In this document: positions 9,859-18,845 of the stretch, in pieces
Layout of the letters: every line of letters begins with the position of its first letter
Numbering within the stretch: position 1 is the first letter of the stretch
The notes under the pieces: model-generated
What the model was told of the DNA's origin: nothing
Databases searched by the model: none
The model's input: only the letters and a program-made list of their open reading frames with translations
Program-made: the position numbers and the translations under genes
Assembly: GCA_030427485.1 (NCBI GenBank)
Contig: JAUICG010000003.1
Location: forward strand, 186,001-250,000
Direction of reading: 5' to 3'
DNA length: 64,000 nt
From: Gammaproteobacteria bacterium
Lineage (GTDB): Bacteria; Pseudomonadota; Gammaproteobacteria; Pseudomonadales; Halieaceae

Positions 9859-9935
9859 GGGGGTATAGCTCAGCTGGATAGAGCACCGGCCTTCTAAGCC
9901 GATGGTCGCAGGTTCGAATCCTGCTACTCCCGCCA
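9859..9935 (+). tRNA. tRNA-Arg(UCU)
   Basis: 77 bases with encoded CCA. The acceptor stem GGGGGTA (9859-9865) pairs with TACTCCC (9925-9931) with one G-T pair, and the discriminator is G. The anticodon loop CTTCTAA gives TCT. The T-arm GGTTCGAATCC is standard. The 27-43 pair at the end of the anticodon stem is C-A, a tolerated mismatch. Confidence 0.93.
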
Positions 9936-9967
9936 TTTTCAAGTATCCGAGCCGGGAGAGCGATGGC

Positions 9968-10753
9968 TCAGGCCAGCAGCAGGTACGCCCCGAGTGCGCA
10001 CAGTCCCGCGCCAAGGACCCGGCTCGTGCTTTCTCCACCGGGCAGCAGTTTCTCTGCGAGCACTACAATAGCCAGGCCCGCAATCCACACCAGGTTCATC
10101 ACGCCGCCGACGAACAACAGCAGCATCAGACTCCAGCAGCATCCGACACAATACAGTCCGTGGCGCGCACCCATGCTGAGGGCGCCCGCGCTGCCCGCAC
10201 GCCAGTGCCGGCTAAGCCAACTGGCCGGCGCGCGGCATTGTACCAGGCAGACTCTTTTTAGAGCGGTGAACTGGTAGAGACCGGCAAGTATCAGGAGACA
10301 CGCGGACAGGGTGAGGTTGCTGCTCCACATCAGCATACTGTGCAGCAGCGCCGCCCGCTCCAGTGCCCATTGCAAGCCGGTGGCGGCGAGACTGAAGAGT
10401 AGCCAGGCCAGCAGATAGCCGCCGAGAAAAGCGATGCCAGGAAGGGCGGTTCCGGTACCCGGAGGACTGTTGTGTCGGAGCACCCGGAGATACAGCAGGA
10501 GCATGGGGCTGGCACTGGGGAGCATCATGGCAATCATCATGATCCACCACATAAAGAACATGATGAGCCAGTACGATGCGGGCCAGGTCGCTCCCGAGGC
10601 GGGATGGGGAGGTGGGGGGAATTCCCAGGTGGTCATCGCCAGCGCGTTCATGCCGGTACCCGCACCGTCGATCAGGTACCACCAGCTGAGCAGCGCTATT
10701 CCCGCCAACCCAAGTGACGCGATCAATCGGTCGCGGTGTAATAGCTGCTCCAC
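9968..10753 (-). CDS. DUF2182 integral membrane protein, putative metal-binding
   Basis: 261 residues from a GTG start at 10753. At least five to six hydrophobic segments are visible. They include a methionine-rich helix (MFFMWWIMMIAMMLP, about residue 65-80), SPMLLLYLRVLRH, and a C-terminal block with a cysteine cluster (GLYCVGCCWSLM). This is the DUF2182 pattern, described in databases only as a predicted metal-binding membrane protein. The DUF1326 gene ends 29 bases upstream on the same strand, a recurrent pairing. Met-, Cys- and His-rich membrane helices would suit copper or another soft metal, but that is inference. Confidence 0.85.
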   Translation of the reverse strand: MEQLLHRDRLIASLGLAGIALLSWWYLIDGAGTGMNALAMTTWEFPPPPHPASGATWPASYWLIMFFMWWIMMIAMMLPSASPMLLLYLRVLRHNSPPGTGTALPGIAFLGGYLLAWLLFSLAATGLQWALERAALLHSMLMWSSNLTLSACLLILAGLYQFTALKRVCLVQCRAPASWLSRHWRAGSAGALSMGARHGLYCVGCCWSLMLLLFVGGVMNLVWIAGLAIVVLAEKLLPGGESTSRVLGAGLCALGAYLLLA

Positions 10754-10782
10754 GTTTGCCGGATATGCGTCAGGCGGTAGCC

Positions 10783-11421
10783 TCAGGCTGCAGCGCGCAC
10801 GATCCCGTGGTTGTTCAGGTGGATATGGGCGAACTGTGCGTAGCGGTCCTCAAAGGACATCGCAATAGGGCCGGTTGAGCTGAAAGTGGCGCTGCCCATT
10901 TCTGCCAGCGTATATTCAAAGCCATTGGTCAGGTCGATACGCGCGCGGTGCTCCTCACCGCTGACCGGGTTGACGATGGGCCTGCCAACGCTCTCCACCA
11001 GACCCTCGGCTTTCACGTGACCCACCCTGGCTTCCACGTCAACCACGATATCCAACGCTGTAAAGATCGGGTCAAACACTTCTACAAGGGTAGCCGCAAA
11101 CACATTCCAGATAGTCGCTCCCATATCGGTTTCCCCGCCGCTCAGTATGGTCAGCAGGGCCTCGCGCTGGTACTCATCGGCGCGCTCATCGATCACCATG
11201 TAGGCTTTACCGTTGCCTTCGTGAATGGCGCCGGGCCATTGCATGACCCCGATGGCGCGCAGTCCGTCCAGCGTGACATCGCCGAAGTGGCCGCGCTTGA
11301 TCTGGAATCCCGCCACCGCTTCACAGTTGCCGTAAGTGGGCAGCGCATTGAACTGACAGGGGCAGCCGTACGCACAGTTGCAGGCAACCAGTTCGTCTGC
11401 TTCGATTTCCCAGGGCGTCAT
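10783..11421 (-). CDS. DUF1326 family protein
   Basis: 212 residues. ATG 11421 is chosen because GGAGAG lies six bases upstream; a frame from 11454 adds 11 unsupported residues. The N-terminal signature is a CxCx3CxC cluster (Cys14, 16, 20, 22 in ACNCAYGCPCQF), followed by the conserved FxIxxGxFGDVxLDGL and MQWPGAIHEGNG blocks. There is no signal peptide or membrane segment, so a cytosolic soluble protein is expected. It is probably co-transcribed with the DUF2182 gene. The cysteine cluster suggests metal or redox chemistry. No function has been established that I know of. Confidence 0.85.
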   Translation of the reverse strand: MTPWEIEADELVACNCAYGCPCQFNALPTYGNCEAVAGFQIKRGHFGDVTLDGLRAIGVMQWPGAIHEGNGKAYMVIDERADEYQREALLTILSGGETDMGATIWNVFAATLVEVFDPIFTALDIVVDVEARVGHVKAEGLVESVGRPIVNPVSGEEHRARIDLTNGFEYTLAEMGSATFSSTGPIAMSFEDRYAQFAHIHLNNHGIVRAAA

Positions 11422-11576
11422 CGGGTTCTCTCCGGTTCGCGTTCGCGCGTACATTGAAACAGGGCAGTGTCAGCTCACTCGCGGACTTTTTGGCTCGCTA
11501 TAATATATAGCCCATTCTGCCTCACTGTGCGCGAAAATCTGTCGCACACGGCGAACAGGGAGGCGGTAAAGATGTG

Positions 11577-12089
11577 TCAGGTGGTATCCAGGACATCGGT
11601 TCGCACCGTTACCCTGTCTCCGACGGCTATTCTGCCGCCTTTGAGGATATGGCAACACAGTCCGCCGTGACCGAGCATGGCGGCAACGCCGCCCCTGCCC
11701 AGCGCGGTTTCCATGCGCGAGCAGGGGTGGCACAGGGCGCCCGCTTCAAACAGGGCTTCGCCAATAGTGAATCGCTGGTGGCGGAGCGCGTGCAAATTGA
11801 TGCCGGCAACCACCAGGTTGCGGCGCAGCAAGCAGGGGTCGATGTCGCTGCGCGCCAGGAAATGCGCTGTCTGCGCGATAAACTCACGGGAAATCAGGGT
11901 AAGCTGGCGTCCGGAGCCCGGTGTTTTGGCTGATCTGTGGTCGCCCTCGAGTCCGCGTCCGGCGATCGCTACGGCCTCGTGCACTACCTGCATGGGGGCG
12001 CGTCTTGCGCTCCGCAGGCCGATCCATTCCAGCGTGCCGGGCTGCAGGTCTTTGGCAAAACGGTCCAGTGGATTGGGTTTTTTCAACAT
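11577..12089 (-). CDS. MOSC domain protein
   Basis: 170 residues, start ATG 12089 with GGAG seven bases upstream. MOSC domains (molybdenum cofactor sulfurase C-terminal) handle sulfur on molybdenum cofactor or act as N-hydroxylated compound reductases. The family core is visible: GLEGDHRSAKTPGSGRQLTLIS, then RRNLVVAGINL, and ALCHPCSRME with the conserved cysteine that carries sulfur. The length fits a stand-alone YiiM-like MOSC protein. It lies between DUF1326 and a SnoaL-like gene on the same strand with gaps over 80 bases, so co-transcription is uncertain. The physiological substrate is unknown. Confidence 0.85.
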   Translation of the reverse strand: MLKKPNPLDRFAKDLQPGTLEWIGLRSARRAPMQVVHEAVAIAGRGLEGDHRSAKTPGSGRQLTLISREFIAQTAHFLARSDIDPCLLRRNLVVAGINLHALRHQRFTIGEALFEAGALCHPCSRMETALGRGGVAAMLGHGGLCCHILKGGRIAVGDRVTVRTDVLDTT

Positions 12090-12176
12090 GGAGAGACTCC
12101 GGCACCGCTGCCGATTTCGTGAGTCAGGACTGTCGGTAGCGGGTGCCTGGCACTGCGGGCATTACCGCCTGCAAGC

Positions 12177-12581
12177 TCAGGATCGCCAGGCGTCCACCAT
12201 CTGCGCTGTGTCCTGATAGATGCGGAATCGTACAATCCGCCCATCCTCGATCTCCAGCAGTTGGCAGGAACGCAGGTCGAATCGCCCCGGGTGGCCTTCG
12301 AAATGGCCGCGCTCCCGGCATTCTACATAGGCGCCTTTTTCCGTCTCGGTACAGGACAGGACCTCGAACGACTCGATGCGGTTGATATCCGCGATTATCG
12401 CGAAAAAACGCTTCACTTCATCCAGTCCGCGATACAGGCCGAAATGCGGGACTTCCTTTGAACCCACGAGTTCCCATTCGATGCGGGGATCGAGCAAAGC
12501 GTAAATCGCCTCGATATCTCCCGCGAGGAAAGCATCGTAGAGCTGCATGGCGATGGCGGAGTTTTGTCCTGGCTGAGTCAT
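12177..12581 (-). CDS. SnoaL-like (NTF2-fold) protein
   Basis: 134 residues from ATG 12581, chosen for the AGGAG eight bases upstream rather than the longer frame from 12632. The pattern LYDAFLAGDIEAIYALLDPRIEWE, then a RDC-type segment near FGLYRGLDEVKRFF, ending with LLEIEDGRIVRFRIYQDT, is typical of the ketosteroid-isomerase-like SnoaL superfamily. Members range from isomerases and cyclases to stress proteins, so no substrate can be named. It is monocistronic or loosely linked to its minus-strand neighbours. Confidence 0.75.
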   Translation of the reverse strand: MTQPGQNSAIAMQLYDAFLAGDIEAIYALLDPRIEWELVGSKEVPHFGLYRGLDEVKRFFAIIADINRIESFEVLSCTETEKGAYVECRERGHFEGHPGRFDLRSCQLLEIEDGRIVRFRIYQDTAQMVDAWRS

Positions 12582-12709
12582 TAAGTGTGCTCCTGTCGTT
12601 GCCGTGCCGGTGTTCATCGGTGCACTAGTCAATCAAGCCACCCGGCCCAAAGCGCGCCGGAGGCGCTGGACAGTTATAGCATGTTACCGGTGTGTTCCCC
12701 TCCGGAAAT

Positions 12710-13096
12710 TCAAAGTTGGCGAGCGAGTTGTTCCAGGGGTAGATCCCTTATCCAGACCCTCGCCTCCTCGATTTCGGCAAGCGAGTAGTATTGCACATCG
12801 GCCGATGTGAACGGCTTGGATAGCGCGGCCATCCAGTGATTGAGCGGCACCGTGCCGACGATCGCCAGCCGTCGTATACCGTTTGAATGCGCGACATCGA
12901 ACTTGATATCACGGCACAGTGCGGCGGGGGTCCATCCCGAAAACTCGGTGATCACCACGAGCAGGTTTACCTGGCCGAAGCGGTGGATACGTTCTTTGGC
13001 TAACTCCTTGAATCGGCTGTAGTCCTCGGTCCTGAGTTTACCCCCAACGTCGATTTCGAGACCGTGCGGGCCAGCGTTTCGTATTGCAGTGGTCAT
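12710..13096 (-). CDS. SpoIIAA-like (STAS-related) protein
   Basis: 128 residues from ATG 13096, with GGAGGG closely upstream; the frame from 13144 is longer but lacks a ribosome site. It matches the SpoIIAA-like family of short alpha/beta proteins: KLRTEDYSRFKELAKERI, then LLVVITEFSGWTPAALCRDIKFD and IRRLAIVGTVPLNHWM. Relatives occur widely in aquatic bacteria with no defined partner. No anti-sigma or kinase gene is nearby to suggest a partner-switching role. Confidence 0.75.
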   Translation of the reverse strand: MTTAIRNAGPHGLEIDVGGKLRTEDYSRFKELAKERIHRFGQVNLLVVITEFSGWTPAALCRDIKFDVAHSNGIRRLAIVGTVPLNHWMAALSKPFTSADVQYYSLAEIEEARVWIRDLPLEQLARQL

Positions 13097-13277
13097 TGTC
13101 CCTCCAGTCGGGAAAATCCTGGTGACTGTCACCAGTATGGGCAATATCGACCGGGGGTATGCGGTGCAAGTTCCGCAACTGTGAAAATGTTCACGCTTAA
13201 GGGGGGTAAACTGTGATCCATCGCCGCTGTGGGCGCAACCTGGAGCAGTTGTGCTGTTGCAGCGCGCTATCAGCCGG

Positions 13278-13967
13278 CTACTTTACTGAGCACAGCAGCA
13301 CGTCCTGGTGCAGCGGAGGATGGTTCTCGGTGTCCCGCGGCAGGCTCTTCTCAACTGTCCAGCCCGCCGAGTCAACGAGTTCAAGCAGGTATTCGTTTTG
13401 GTAAGCCGCCATCATCAGGGGCTGGTCCTCGAATGCGTCGATAAATTTGTCGACCCCTGCGTCGATGATGGCCGTGAACAGCAGCAGGCCTTCGGGAGCG
13501 GCATAGTGCCGCAGGATCTTCAGCAGCGCGGATGTCTCCTCGGGATACTGGTGGGTAATTACCGAGAACATCCAGATCAGGTCGAATCTCCGGGACGGGT
13601 CGATGGCGAATTCACTCTGTTCGTTAAACGGCTTTCCGGTTTTATTGTACAGCGCGTTTTCGACGTCCCAGTGCGCGTAATCGAAGCGCTCGTCGTTGGC
13701 CTCGACCTGGTTTTTGAGAAAATCGATCACGGATTTGTTAACGTCGACGCCGGTGTAGCTGCCGATCGGGATGTTCTTGTTGATAATGCTGGTGGTGAAG
13801 CGAGTGCCGCAACCGATGTCCAGCACGCGTTTGTCCGCCAGTGTGCCAACCCCGGCAATCCTGGTGGCCTTCTCGATCAGGAGCTTGCCTGTTCGCACCG
13901 CCCCCCGTTTTCTCAGGGCCGGATGGTTTCGCGCAAGATGGGTGGGAACTTTCAGCTCGGTCAGCAT
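13278..13967 (-). CDS. SAM-dependent methyltransferase, class I
   Basis: 229 residues, start ATG 13967 after GGGAG. The SAM-binding motif I is RVLDIGCGTRFT (about residues 48-59), followed by motif II GVDVNKSVIDFL, motif post-II with AHWDVENALYN, and FDLIWMFSVITHQYPE as the motif IV/V region. It is a Rossmann-fold methyltransferase of the general type 11/25 group. The substrate is unknown; no biosynthetic partner is adjacent. Confidence 0.8.
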   Translation of the reverse strand: MLTELKVPTHLARNHPALRKRGAVRTGKLLIEKATRIAGVGTLADKRVLDIGCGTRFTTSIINKNIPIGSYTGVDVNKSVIDFLKNQVEANDERFDYAHWDVENALYNKTGKPFNEQSEFAIDPSRRFDLIWMFSVITHQYPEETSALLKILRHYAAPEGLLLFTAIIDAGVDKFIDAFEDQPLMMAAYQNEYLLELVDSAGWTVEKSLPRDTENHPPLHQDVLLCSVK

Positions 13968-14282
13968 AAAGACGACTCCCGCTGCACAGGTAGTTTGTGG
14001 CGCACCCGAACGAGTTTACCGCATGGATCGTTTGAGAAACATATCTGTGACGTGCTTGTCCCTGGGACAGTAGATAGGGTGACTGTTAGCGATCGCTGCG
14101 GTTCAGGGCTGGACCGGCCAGCAACTTTGGAGCTACAAGGTTCACGGGGAGTGCGTTAGTATTAGCCACGACGGAATACCAATACTGCCCCGCGATAACG
14201 TCGTCCGACGCCAGATCGAGGCGCTTGTCGCCCGGCGACTCGTGCGGGAGATGTCCCACAACCTGAATCACTGAGGTAATGC
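13968..14282. other. 315-base divergent spacer
   Basis: This region separates the methyltransferase from the acyl-CoA dehydrogenase and should hold promoters for both. A 64-codon frame (14083-14274, plus strand) is open but lacks an ATG or a clear ribosome site. It stops just before the dehydrogenase start. I see no domain in it. It may be a remnant or simple chance. Confidence 0.35.
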
Positions 14283-16490
14283 ATGGATCTCAGCCTGCCC
14301 GAAAACAGCCTGCTAGTGCAGGATATGTTCCAGCGACTTTTTGCGGCGGAATCTACCGCCGAACGGGTACGCGCCGCAGAGCCGCTCGGCTTTGACGCAC
14401 AGCTCTGGCGGGAACTCGTCAACATCGACGCGCCCTTCCTGCGCCTGTCGCAGAATGCAGGCGGCAGTGAAATGGGGTTGTTCGATGCCTGCCTTATGAT
14501 GGAGGAAGCCGGGCGCAGACTGGCTTCTGTACCACTGGCGGAGTCTGTCACTGCGCTGCGTCTGCTGGGGGAATTGGGCGGCGCCGCGGCGCAGGGCTGG
14601 ATTGACAAAGTCCGGGATGGTGAATTCGTCCTGACGCTGGCATTGCAACAGTGCGTGCCCGGCGAAGCGCAATTCTGTCCGGGTGCAGCGGTCGCCGGCG
14701 CCATTCTGGGCTTTGACGGCGCTGACGTCGTGATCGAGGTGCCGGCTTCACCGCCGGAGGTGCCGCACACGCTGGGCGGGTCGGCCCTGGGCGTGTTTGT
14801 GCCGGGTACGGGCGAGCGGCAGGTCCTGGCCAGCGGGGAACAGGCGGGGCGCCACTGGGGCGCCGCGGTGGAGGAGTGGAAGCTGTTGACAGCGTCGGCG
14901 CTGATCGGACTGTCACAGGAAGCGTTGGCCATGGCGGCGCAGTACGCTGCGGAACGCGAGGCCTTCGGACAGCCGATTGGCGCGTACCAGGGAATCGGGC
15001 ACCCGCTGGCCGATGACGTGATAGACGCGGACGGCGCACGACTGTTGCTGTGGCAGACATTGCGGGCGGTGGCTAACGGTAAGCCCGATGCCGGCGCGAT
15101 GATTTCACAGACGTTCTGGTGGAGTAATCGCACCGCCAGTCGCTCGGTTGCCCACGCCCTGCATACCTTTGGCGGTTACGGCCTTACTGAAGAGTATGAC
15201 ATCCAGCTGTACCACCGCCGCGCCAAAGCCTGGGGTCTGGTATTCGGGGACCCACAGTTGGAACTGGCGCGAGCCGGTCGCCGGCAACTGCTGGGTGAGG
15301 CAAGCAGTCTGCCGGACCCGGGGGATCTGCAGATCGATTTTGACCCGCCAACGGGCGGTGAAGCGCTTGCCGAAGAGACGAGAGCCCTGTTTGGAAAGCT
15401 TATCGATCCGCAGAAACACGTGCTGCACGATCACTCCTTTGAATCCCATGACTGGGAGATTCATCGAGCGCTGGGTGCTGCGCGATTACTTTTCCCGCAC
15501 TGGCCCGAGCGCTGGGGGGGGCGCGGTGCGGATGTGGATTCGGTGCGCGCCAGCAAAGCGGTGTGGATGGAGGTCGGGTACACACCGCCTGCGGCCGGCG
15601 TGACCGGGATGATCGGGGACGCGGTGATGCAGTTCGCCTCGGAGGAATTGAAAGAGGAAGTGCTGCTGCGGTTCGCCGTCGGCGAGGTAACCGCTGTGCT
15701 CGGCTACACGGAACCATCCTGTGGCTCGGACGTGTTCGCCGCAAAAACGCGGGCAGTGCGCGACGGGGATGACTGGCTGATCAATGGCCAGAAAATGTTT
15801 ACATCGGGCGCCAACCTGGCAGGTTACGTTTTCCTGATTGCACGCACCGATCCGGACGCGCCAAAACATCGCGGCGTTACAATGTTTCTCGTGCCACTGG
15901 ATGTTCCGGGCGTCGAGATCCACCCGGTGTATACATTCATGGATGAGCGCACCAACGCGACGTTCTACTCGGACGTCAGGATTCCGGATCGTTATCGTAT
16001 AGGCGAGGTCAATGGCGGCGTCAGGGTTCTCTCCGCGGCGCTCAGCCAGGAACAGAGCGGCGGGACCTACTACCGCAATATCCGTGAGATGGCGGTCGCG
16101 GTAGAGGAGTGGTTGCGGGGCAGGGCGCAGGGTGGAGATTCACTGCTGGAGGACCCGGCGACGATCGCGCGGCTGGCCGCCGCCTACACCTACGCGAATA
16201 TCGCCGAGGGCCTCGGTCACCGGGTGCTGGCCACCTACCTGTCAGGCAATGCGGATATGGCCTATGGGCCAGCGGCGAAAATCTTCGGTACCGAGTCGTT
16301 TATAACCGTTTCGACAGATCTGCTCGATCTGGCCGCGCCGGATTCCCTGCGTCGCGGCAAGGACGGCCTGGGCATCGTGGAAATGGGCTATCGGCACTCC
16401 ACGGCCACCACGATCTACGGCGGCACCAGCGAGGTCCTGCGCAGTATGGTGGCGGAACGACGACTGGGGTTGCCGCGCAGCAGGGGCTAG
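14283..16490 (+). CDS. Fused double acyl-CoA dehydrogenase
   Basis: 735 residues, about twice the usual acyl-CoA dehydrogenase length. Two tandem domains are visible. The N-terminal copy (about 1-335) ends with the family helix HTFGGYGLTEEYDIQLYHRR. The C-terminal copy (about 350-735) has the flavin/substrate motif GYTEPSCGSDVFAAKTRA, GQKMFTSGANLAGYVF and the C-terminal IYGGTSEVLRSMVAERRLGLPR. The protein would oxidise an acyl-CoA to the 2-enoyl-CoA with FAD. Known: actinobacterial sterol-side-chain dehydrogenases work as paired homologous subunits, so a fusion could be a one-chain version of such a pair. That comparison is inference. The stop overlaps the convergent MFS stop in a shared CTAG. 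Confidence 0.85.
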   Translation: MDLSLPENSLLVQDMFQRLFAAESTAERVRAAEPLGFDAQLWRELVNIDAPFLRLSQNAGGSEMGLFDACLMMEEAGRRLASVPLAESVTALRLLGELGGAAAQGWIDKVRDGEFVLTLALQQCVPGEAQFCPGAAVAGAILGFDGADVVIEVPASPPEVPHTLGGSALGVFVPGTGERQVLASGEQAGRHWGAAVEEWKLLTASALIGLSQEALAMAAQYAAEREAFGQPIGAYQGIGHPLADDVIDADGARLLLWQTLRAVANGKPDAGAMISQTFWWSNRTASRSVAHALHTFGGYGLTEEYDIQLYHRRAKAWGLVFGDPQLELARAGRRQLLGEASSLPDPGDLQIDFDPPTGGEALAEETRALFGKLIDPQKHVLHDHSFESHDWEIHRALGAARLLFPHWPERWGGRGADVDSVRASKAVWMEVGYTPPAAGVTGMIGDAVMQFASEELKEEVLLRFAVGEVTAVLGYTEPSCGSDVFAAKTRAVRDGDDWLINGQKMFTSGANLAGYVFLIARTDPDAPKHRGVTMFLVPLDVPGVEIHPVYTFMDERTNATFYSDVRIPDRYRIGEVNGGVRVLSAALSQEQSGGTYYRNIREMAVAVEEWLRGRAQGGDSLLEDPATIARLAAAYTYANIAEGLGHRVLATYLSGNADMAYGPAAKIFGTESFITVSTDLLDLAAPDSLRRGKDGLGIVEMGYRHSTATTIYGGTSEVLRSMVAERRLGLPRSRG

Positions 16491-18130
16491 GGCCCCATGT
16501 AGACCACTGACTCCTGCTGCGGGTCTGGCGTGGCCGCCTTCCAGCGCACCGAGCCGAAAGGCCGTTCCAGCCCCCTGCGGACGGCGCTGATCCTGCCGTC
16601 GATGGTGAGTGCGCTGGCGGCGGACTGCGCTTCGATATCGGCCTGTGTGAAACGCTCTCGCATGCGCAGGTAGTCGCCCCATGTCGGAAAATGAAACCGT
16701 TCCGTCCACAGCGATGGGTCGCCGATGTCGCGGCTGATCGACCAGTTGAAGCCGCCGTTGCGCAGGCGCACCTTTTGCACCTCCAGCATGGCGAGGTAAA
16801 AAGCACGGGGATCCTGCGGCTCAACCCGGTATTCGATTTCGATGACGATCGGCCCGGAGCGATTGGTGATGGCCAGTCCGACCTCCGGTTCACCTTCGAT
16901 ATTTACCGCCTCGGCTCCCGCCTGCGTGACCTCCGGGAGGCGCAGGACCAGTCCGATCAGCGGCAGGGCCAGCATCAGCACACCGGATGCGACGATCGCG
17001 GTATCGATAGACCACTGATTGGCGACTTCCCCCCAGAACCAGGCGCCGATGGCGATGCCACCGGTCAGCAGGGAAGAGAAAAGTGACAACGCGCGCGCCG
17101 TCACCCAGCGCGGTGCTGACAACTGCACCGAAATGTTCAACAGCGAGATTGTGAGCATGGTGGCGCCACCCGCCAGTAGCATGCCAATACAGGTCAGGGG
17201 GAGCGAGCGACTGAGCCCTATGCATACCAGGGCCGCTCCATCGAGTACCGCGAGGATGAAATACGCTCTCTCGGTGCCAAAGTGCGCGCGGAATGTATTG
17301 ATCAGCAGCGCCCCGATTACCGCTCCCAGACCGCCCGCGCCGAGCAATATGCCGAAGGTGCTGGCATCGCCACCCAGTAAATCCTTCGCGATCAGCGGCG
17401 CCATCGCGGTGGCCGTCGCACCGGCGAAGGTGAAGACAAAGGAGCGGATAAGTACAATGCGGATCGGGTTCGAATGAAACGCGTAGCGAATACCCGAGAC
17501 CATCGCACGGGTGATCCGTTCCGGAGGAAGCCGCGATGGCAATTGGACGCGCCGCCACACCAGGAACGCCAGGATCAACGGCAGGTAGCCCAGCGCGTTC
17601 ACTGCAAACGCGGCCTGGGCACCAGCGGCTACCACAATCAGGCCGCCGAGCGCCGGGCCGAAACTCCGCGCGACATTGTAGCTGATGGTATTCAATGCGA
17701 TTGCCGCCGGCAGATCCCGCGAGCCCACCTGTTCCCCGATCGCCGATTGCCAGGCCGGGTTATAGAGTGCTACACCGGTGCCGATCAGCGAGCAGAAGGC
17801 GAGCAACAGCCAGGGTGTGGTCAGGCCCAGAAAGGCCAGTACTGACAAGGTCGAGCCAAAAAAAGCGGCGATCCCGAGTCCCAGCATCGCCACCTTACGG
17901 CGATCGAAGGTATCCGCGAAAGCGCCGGCCGGCAGCGCTACCAGCATCAGCGGGAGCATCATCGCGGTCTGGACGAGCGCTACCATTCCCGGAACCGAGG
18001 TCAGTCGGGTCATTTCCCAGGCGATACCCACGCCGAGAATCAGCTGGCCGAAGTTTGAAGGTATGCTGGCCAGCCAGATTCGGCGAAAGGCGGGCTCCCG
18101 TAACGGCGCCAGGGCCGTGCCTTCACGCAT
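16487..18130 (-). CDS. MFS exporter with C-terminal soluble domain
   Basis: 547 residues. Roughly 1-405 is a 12-helix major-facilitator transporter of the MFS_3/EntS-like group: LREPAFRRIWLASIPSNFG at the N-terminus, the loop-2 motif AGAFADTFDRRK, and repeated glycine-rich helices. Residues about 425-530 form a soluble tail (IEIEYRVEPQDPRAFYLAML...RDIGDPSLWTERFHFPTW) resembling the dimeric alpha/beta-barrel (antibiotic-monooxygenase-like) domain. Known: MFS_3 proteins often carry this tail. The exported compound is unknown. It is followed on the same strand by no obvious partner, and the TetR gene lies upstream with its own operon. Confidence 0.85.
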   Translation of the reverse strand: MREGTALAPLREPAFRRIWLASIPSNFGQLILGVGIAWEMTRLTSVPGMVALVQTAMMLPLMLVALPAGAFADTFDRRKVAMLGLGIAAFFGSTLSVLAFLGLTTPWLLLAFCSLIGTGVALYNPAWQSAIGEQVGSRDLPAAIALNTISYNVARSFGPALGGLIVVAAGAQAAFAVNALGYLPLILAFLVWRRVQLPSRLPPERITRAMVSGIRYAFHSNPIRIVLIRSFVFTFAGATATAMAPLIAKDLLGGDASTFGILLGAGGLGAVIGALLINTFRAHFGTERAYFILAVLDGAALVCIGLSRSLPLTCIGMLLAGGATMLTISLLNISVQLSAPRWVTARALSLFSSLLTGGIAIGAWFWGEVANQWSIDTAIVASGVLMLALPLIGLVLRLPEVTQAGAEAVNIEGEPEVGLAITNRSGPIVIEIEYRVEPQDPRAFYLAMLEVQKVRLRNGGFNWSISRDIGDPSLWTERFHFPTWGDYLRMRERFTQADIEAQSAASALTIDGRISAVRRGLERPFGSVRWKAATPDPQQESVVYMGP

Positions 18131-18203
18131 CCCGGCAGACCACGGCAGGGCGGTGGAGCAGGGGGAAACCCGTTGGCTTGTCGTCGGTCATGCTCGCGCT
18201 TCG

Positions 18204-18845
18204 CTATCCGGCGGGGGAGCGCCTGAGTCCTTCCAGGAAGGTATCCGTACTGCTCTGCAGCAGGCTGAATACATCGCCCTCAGGCAGGAATTTTTCCAGT
18301 TGCTGGTTCATTGCCAGGCACGCCAGGCCGTGCGCCATCGCCCATAGTTTGACGGCGAGTTCCTGCGCGTTGTAATCGCTGAGACCATTGCTATCGCACC
18401 ATTGGCGAACCGCGTCTACCAGCACGTAGAAGCCGGAGGTTTTCAACTCCATATCCGCCGCAGCGAACACGCGCAGCCCCATGTCACCCCACATCAGGTC
18501 GTAGAACGCTCGGTGTTTTGTCACGTAGTCGATGTATCCCTTGCCCAGGGCAGTGATAGCCTGTTGAGACCCCGGGGGAAACTGTTGCGCAATTTCCCGG
18601 GTGCTTTCTGTCAGTCCCATGAACGCCAGCTGGCTTACCGCTTCCAGCAGTGCATCCTTATCCCTGAAATGGCGATAGGGTGCGGCGCTGCTGACACCCG
18701 CCCGGCGAGCGGCGTCGATCATCGCAAACTCCACCGAGGCACTTTCTTCGATCAGTTCCGCTGCCGATACTATAAGCGCGTCTCGAAGGTTTCCGTGATG
18801 GTAGCGCTTGTGCTGCGCAGCTACGGGTTTCGCCGATTTGCTCAA
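18204..18845 (-). CDS. TetR-family regulator at the end of the RND operon
   Basis: 213 residues from a TTG start at 18845 that overlaps the RND gene stop (TTGA), so translation is probably coupled. The N-terminal helix-turn-helix is typical: HHGNLRDALIVSAAELIEE, then the IDAARRAGVSSAAPYRHFRDKDALLEAVS recognition region. The C-terminal ligand domain (about 80-213) has the WHG-type sequence FYDLMWGDMG...LAVKLWAMAHGLACL. It likely represses the adaptor-pump-regulator operon through the palindromes at 23162-23194. The inducer is unknown. Confidence 0.88.
   Translation of the reverse strand: MSKSAKPVAAQHKRYHHGNLRDALIVSAAELIEESASVEFAMIDAARRAGVSSAAPYRHFRDKDALLEAVSQLAFMGLTESTREIAQQFPPGSQQAITALGKGYIDYVTKHRAFYDLMWGDMGLRVFAAADMELKTSGFYVLVDAVRQWCDSNGLSDYNAQELAVKLWAMAHGLACLAMNQQLEKFLPEGDVFSLLQSSTDTFLEGLRRSPAG

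Noticed and set aside
9766..10038. Minus-strand frame with a GFEPAT-like peptide over tRNA-His and tRNA-Arg
   Set aside because: The phrase is the classic antisense translation of tRNA T-arms, not a protein.
14083..14274. 64-codon plus-strand open stretch before the acyl-CoA dehydrogenase
   Set aside because: No ATG or GTG with a ribosome site near its start and no family likeness; could be a remnant but not supportable as a gene.
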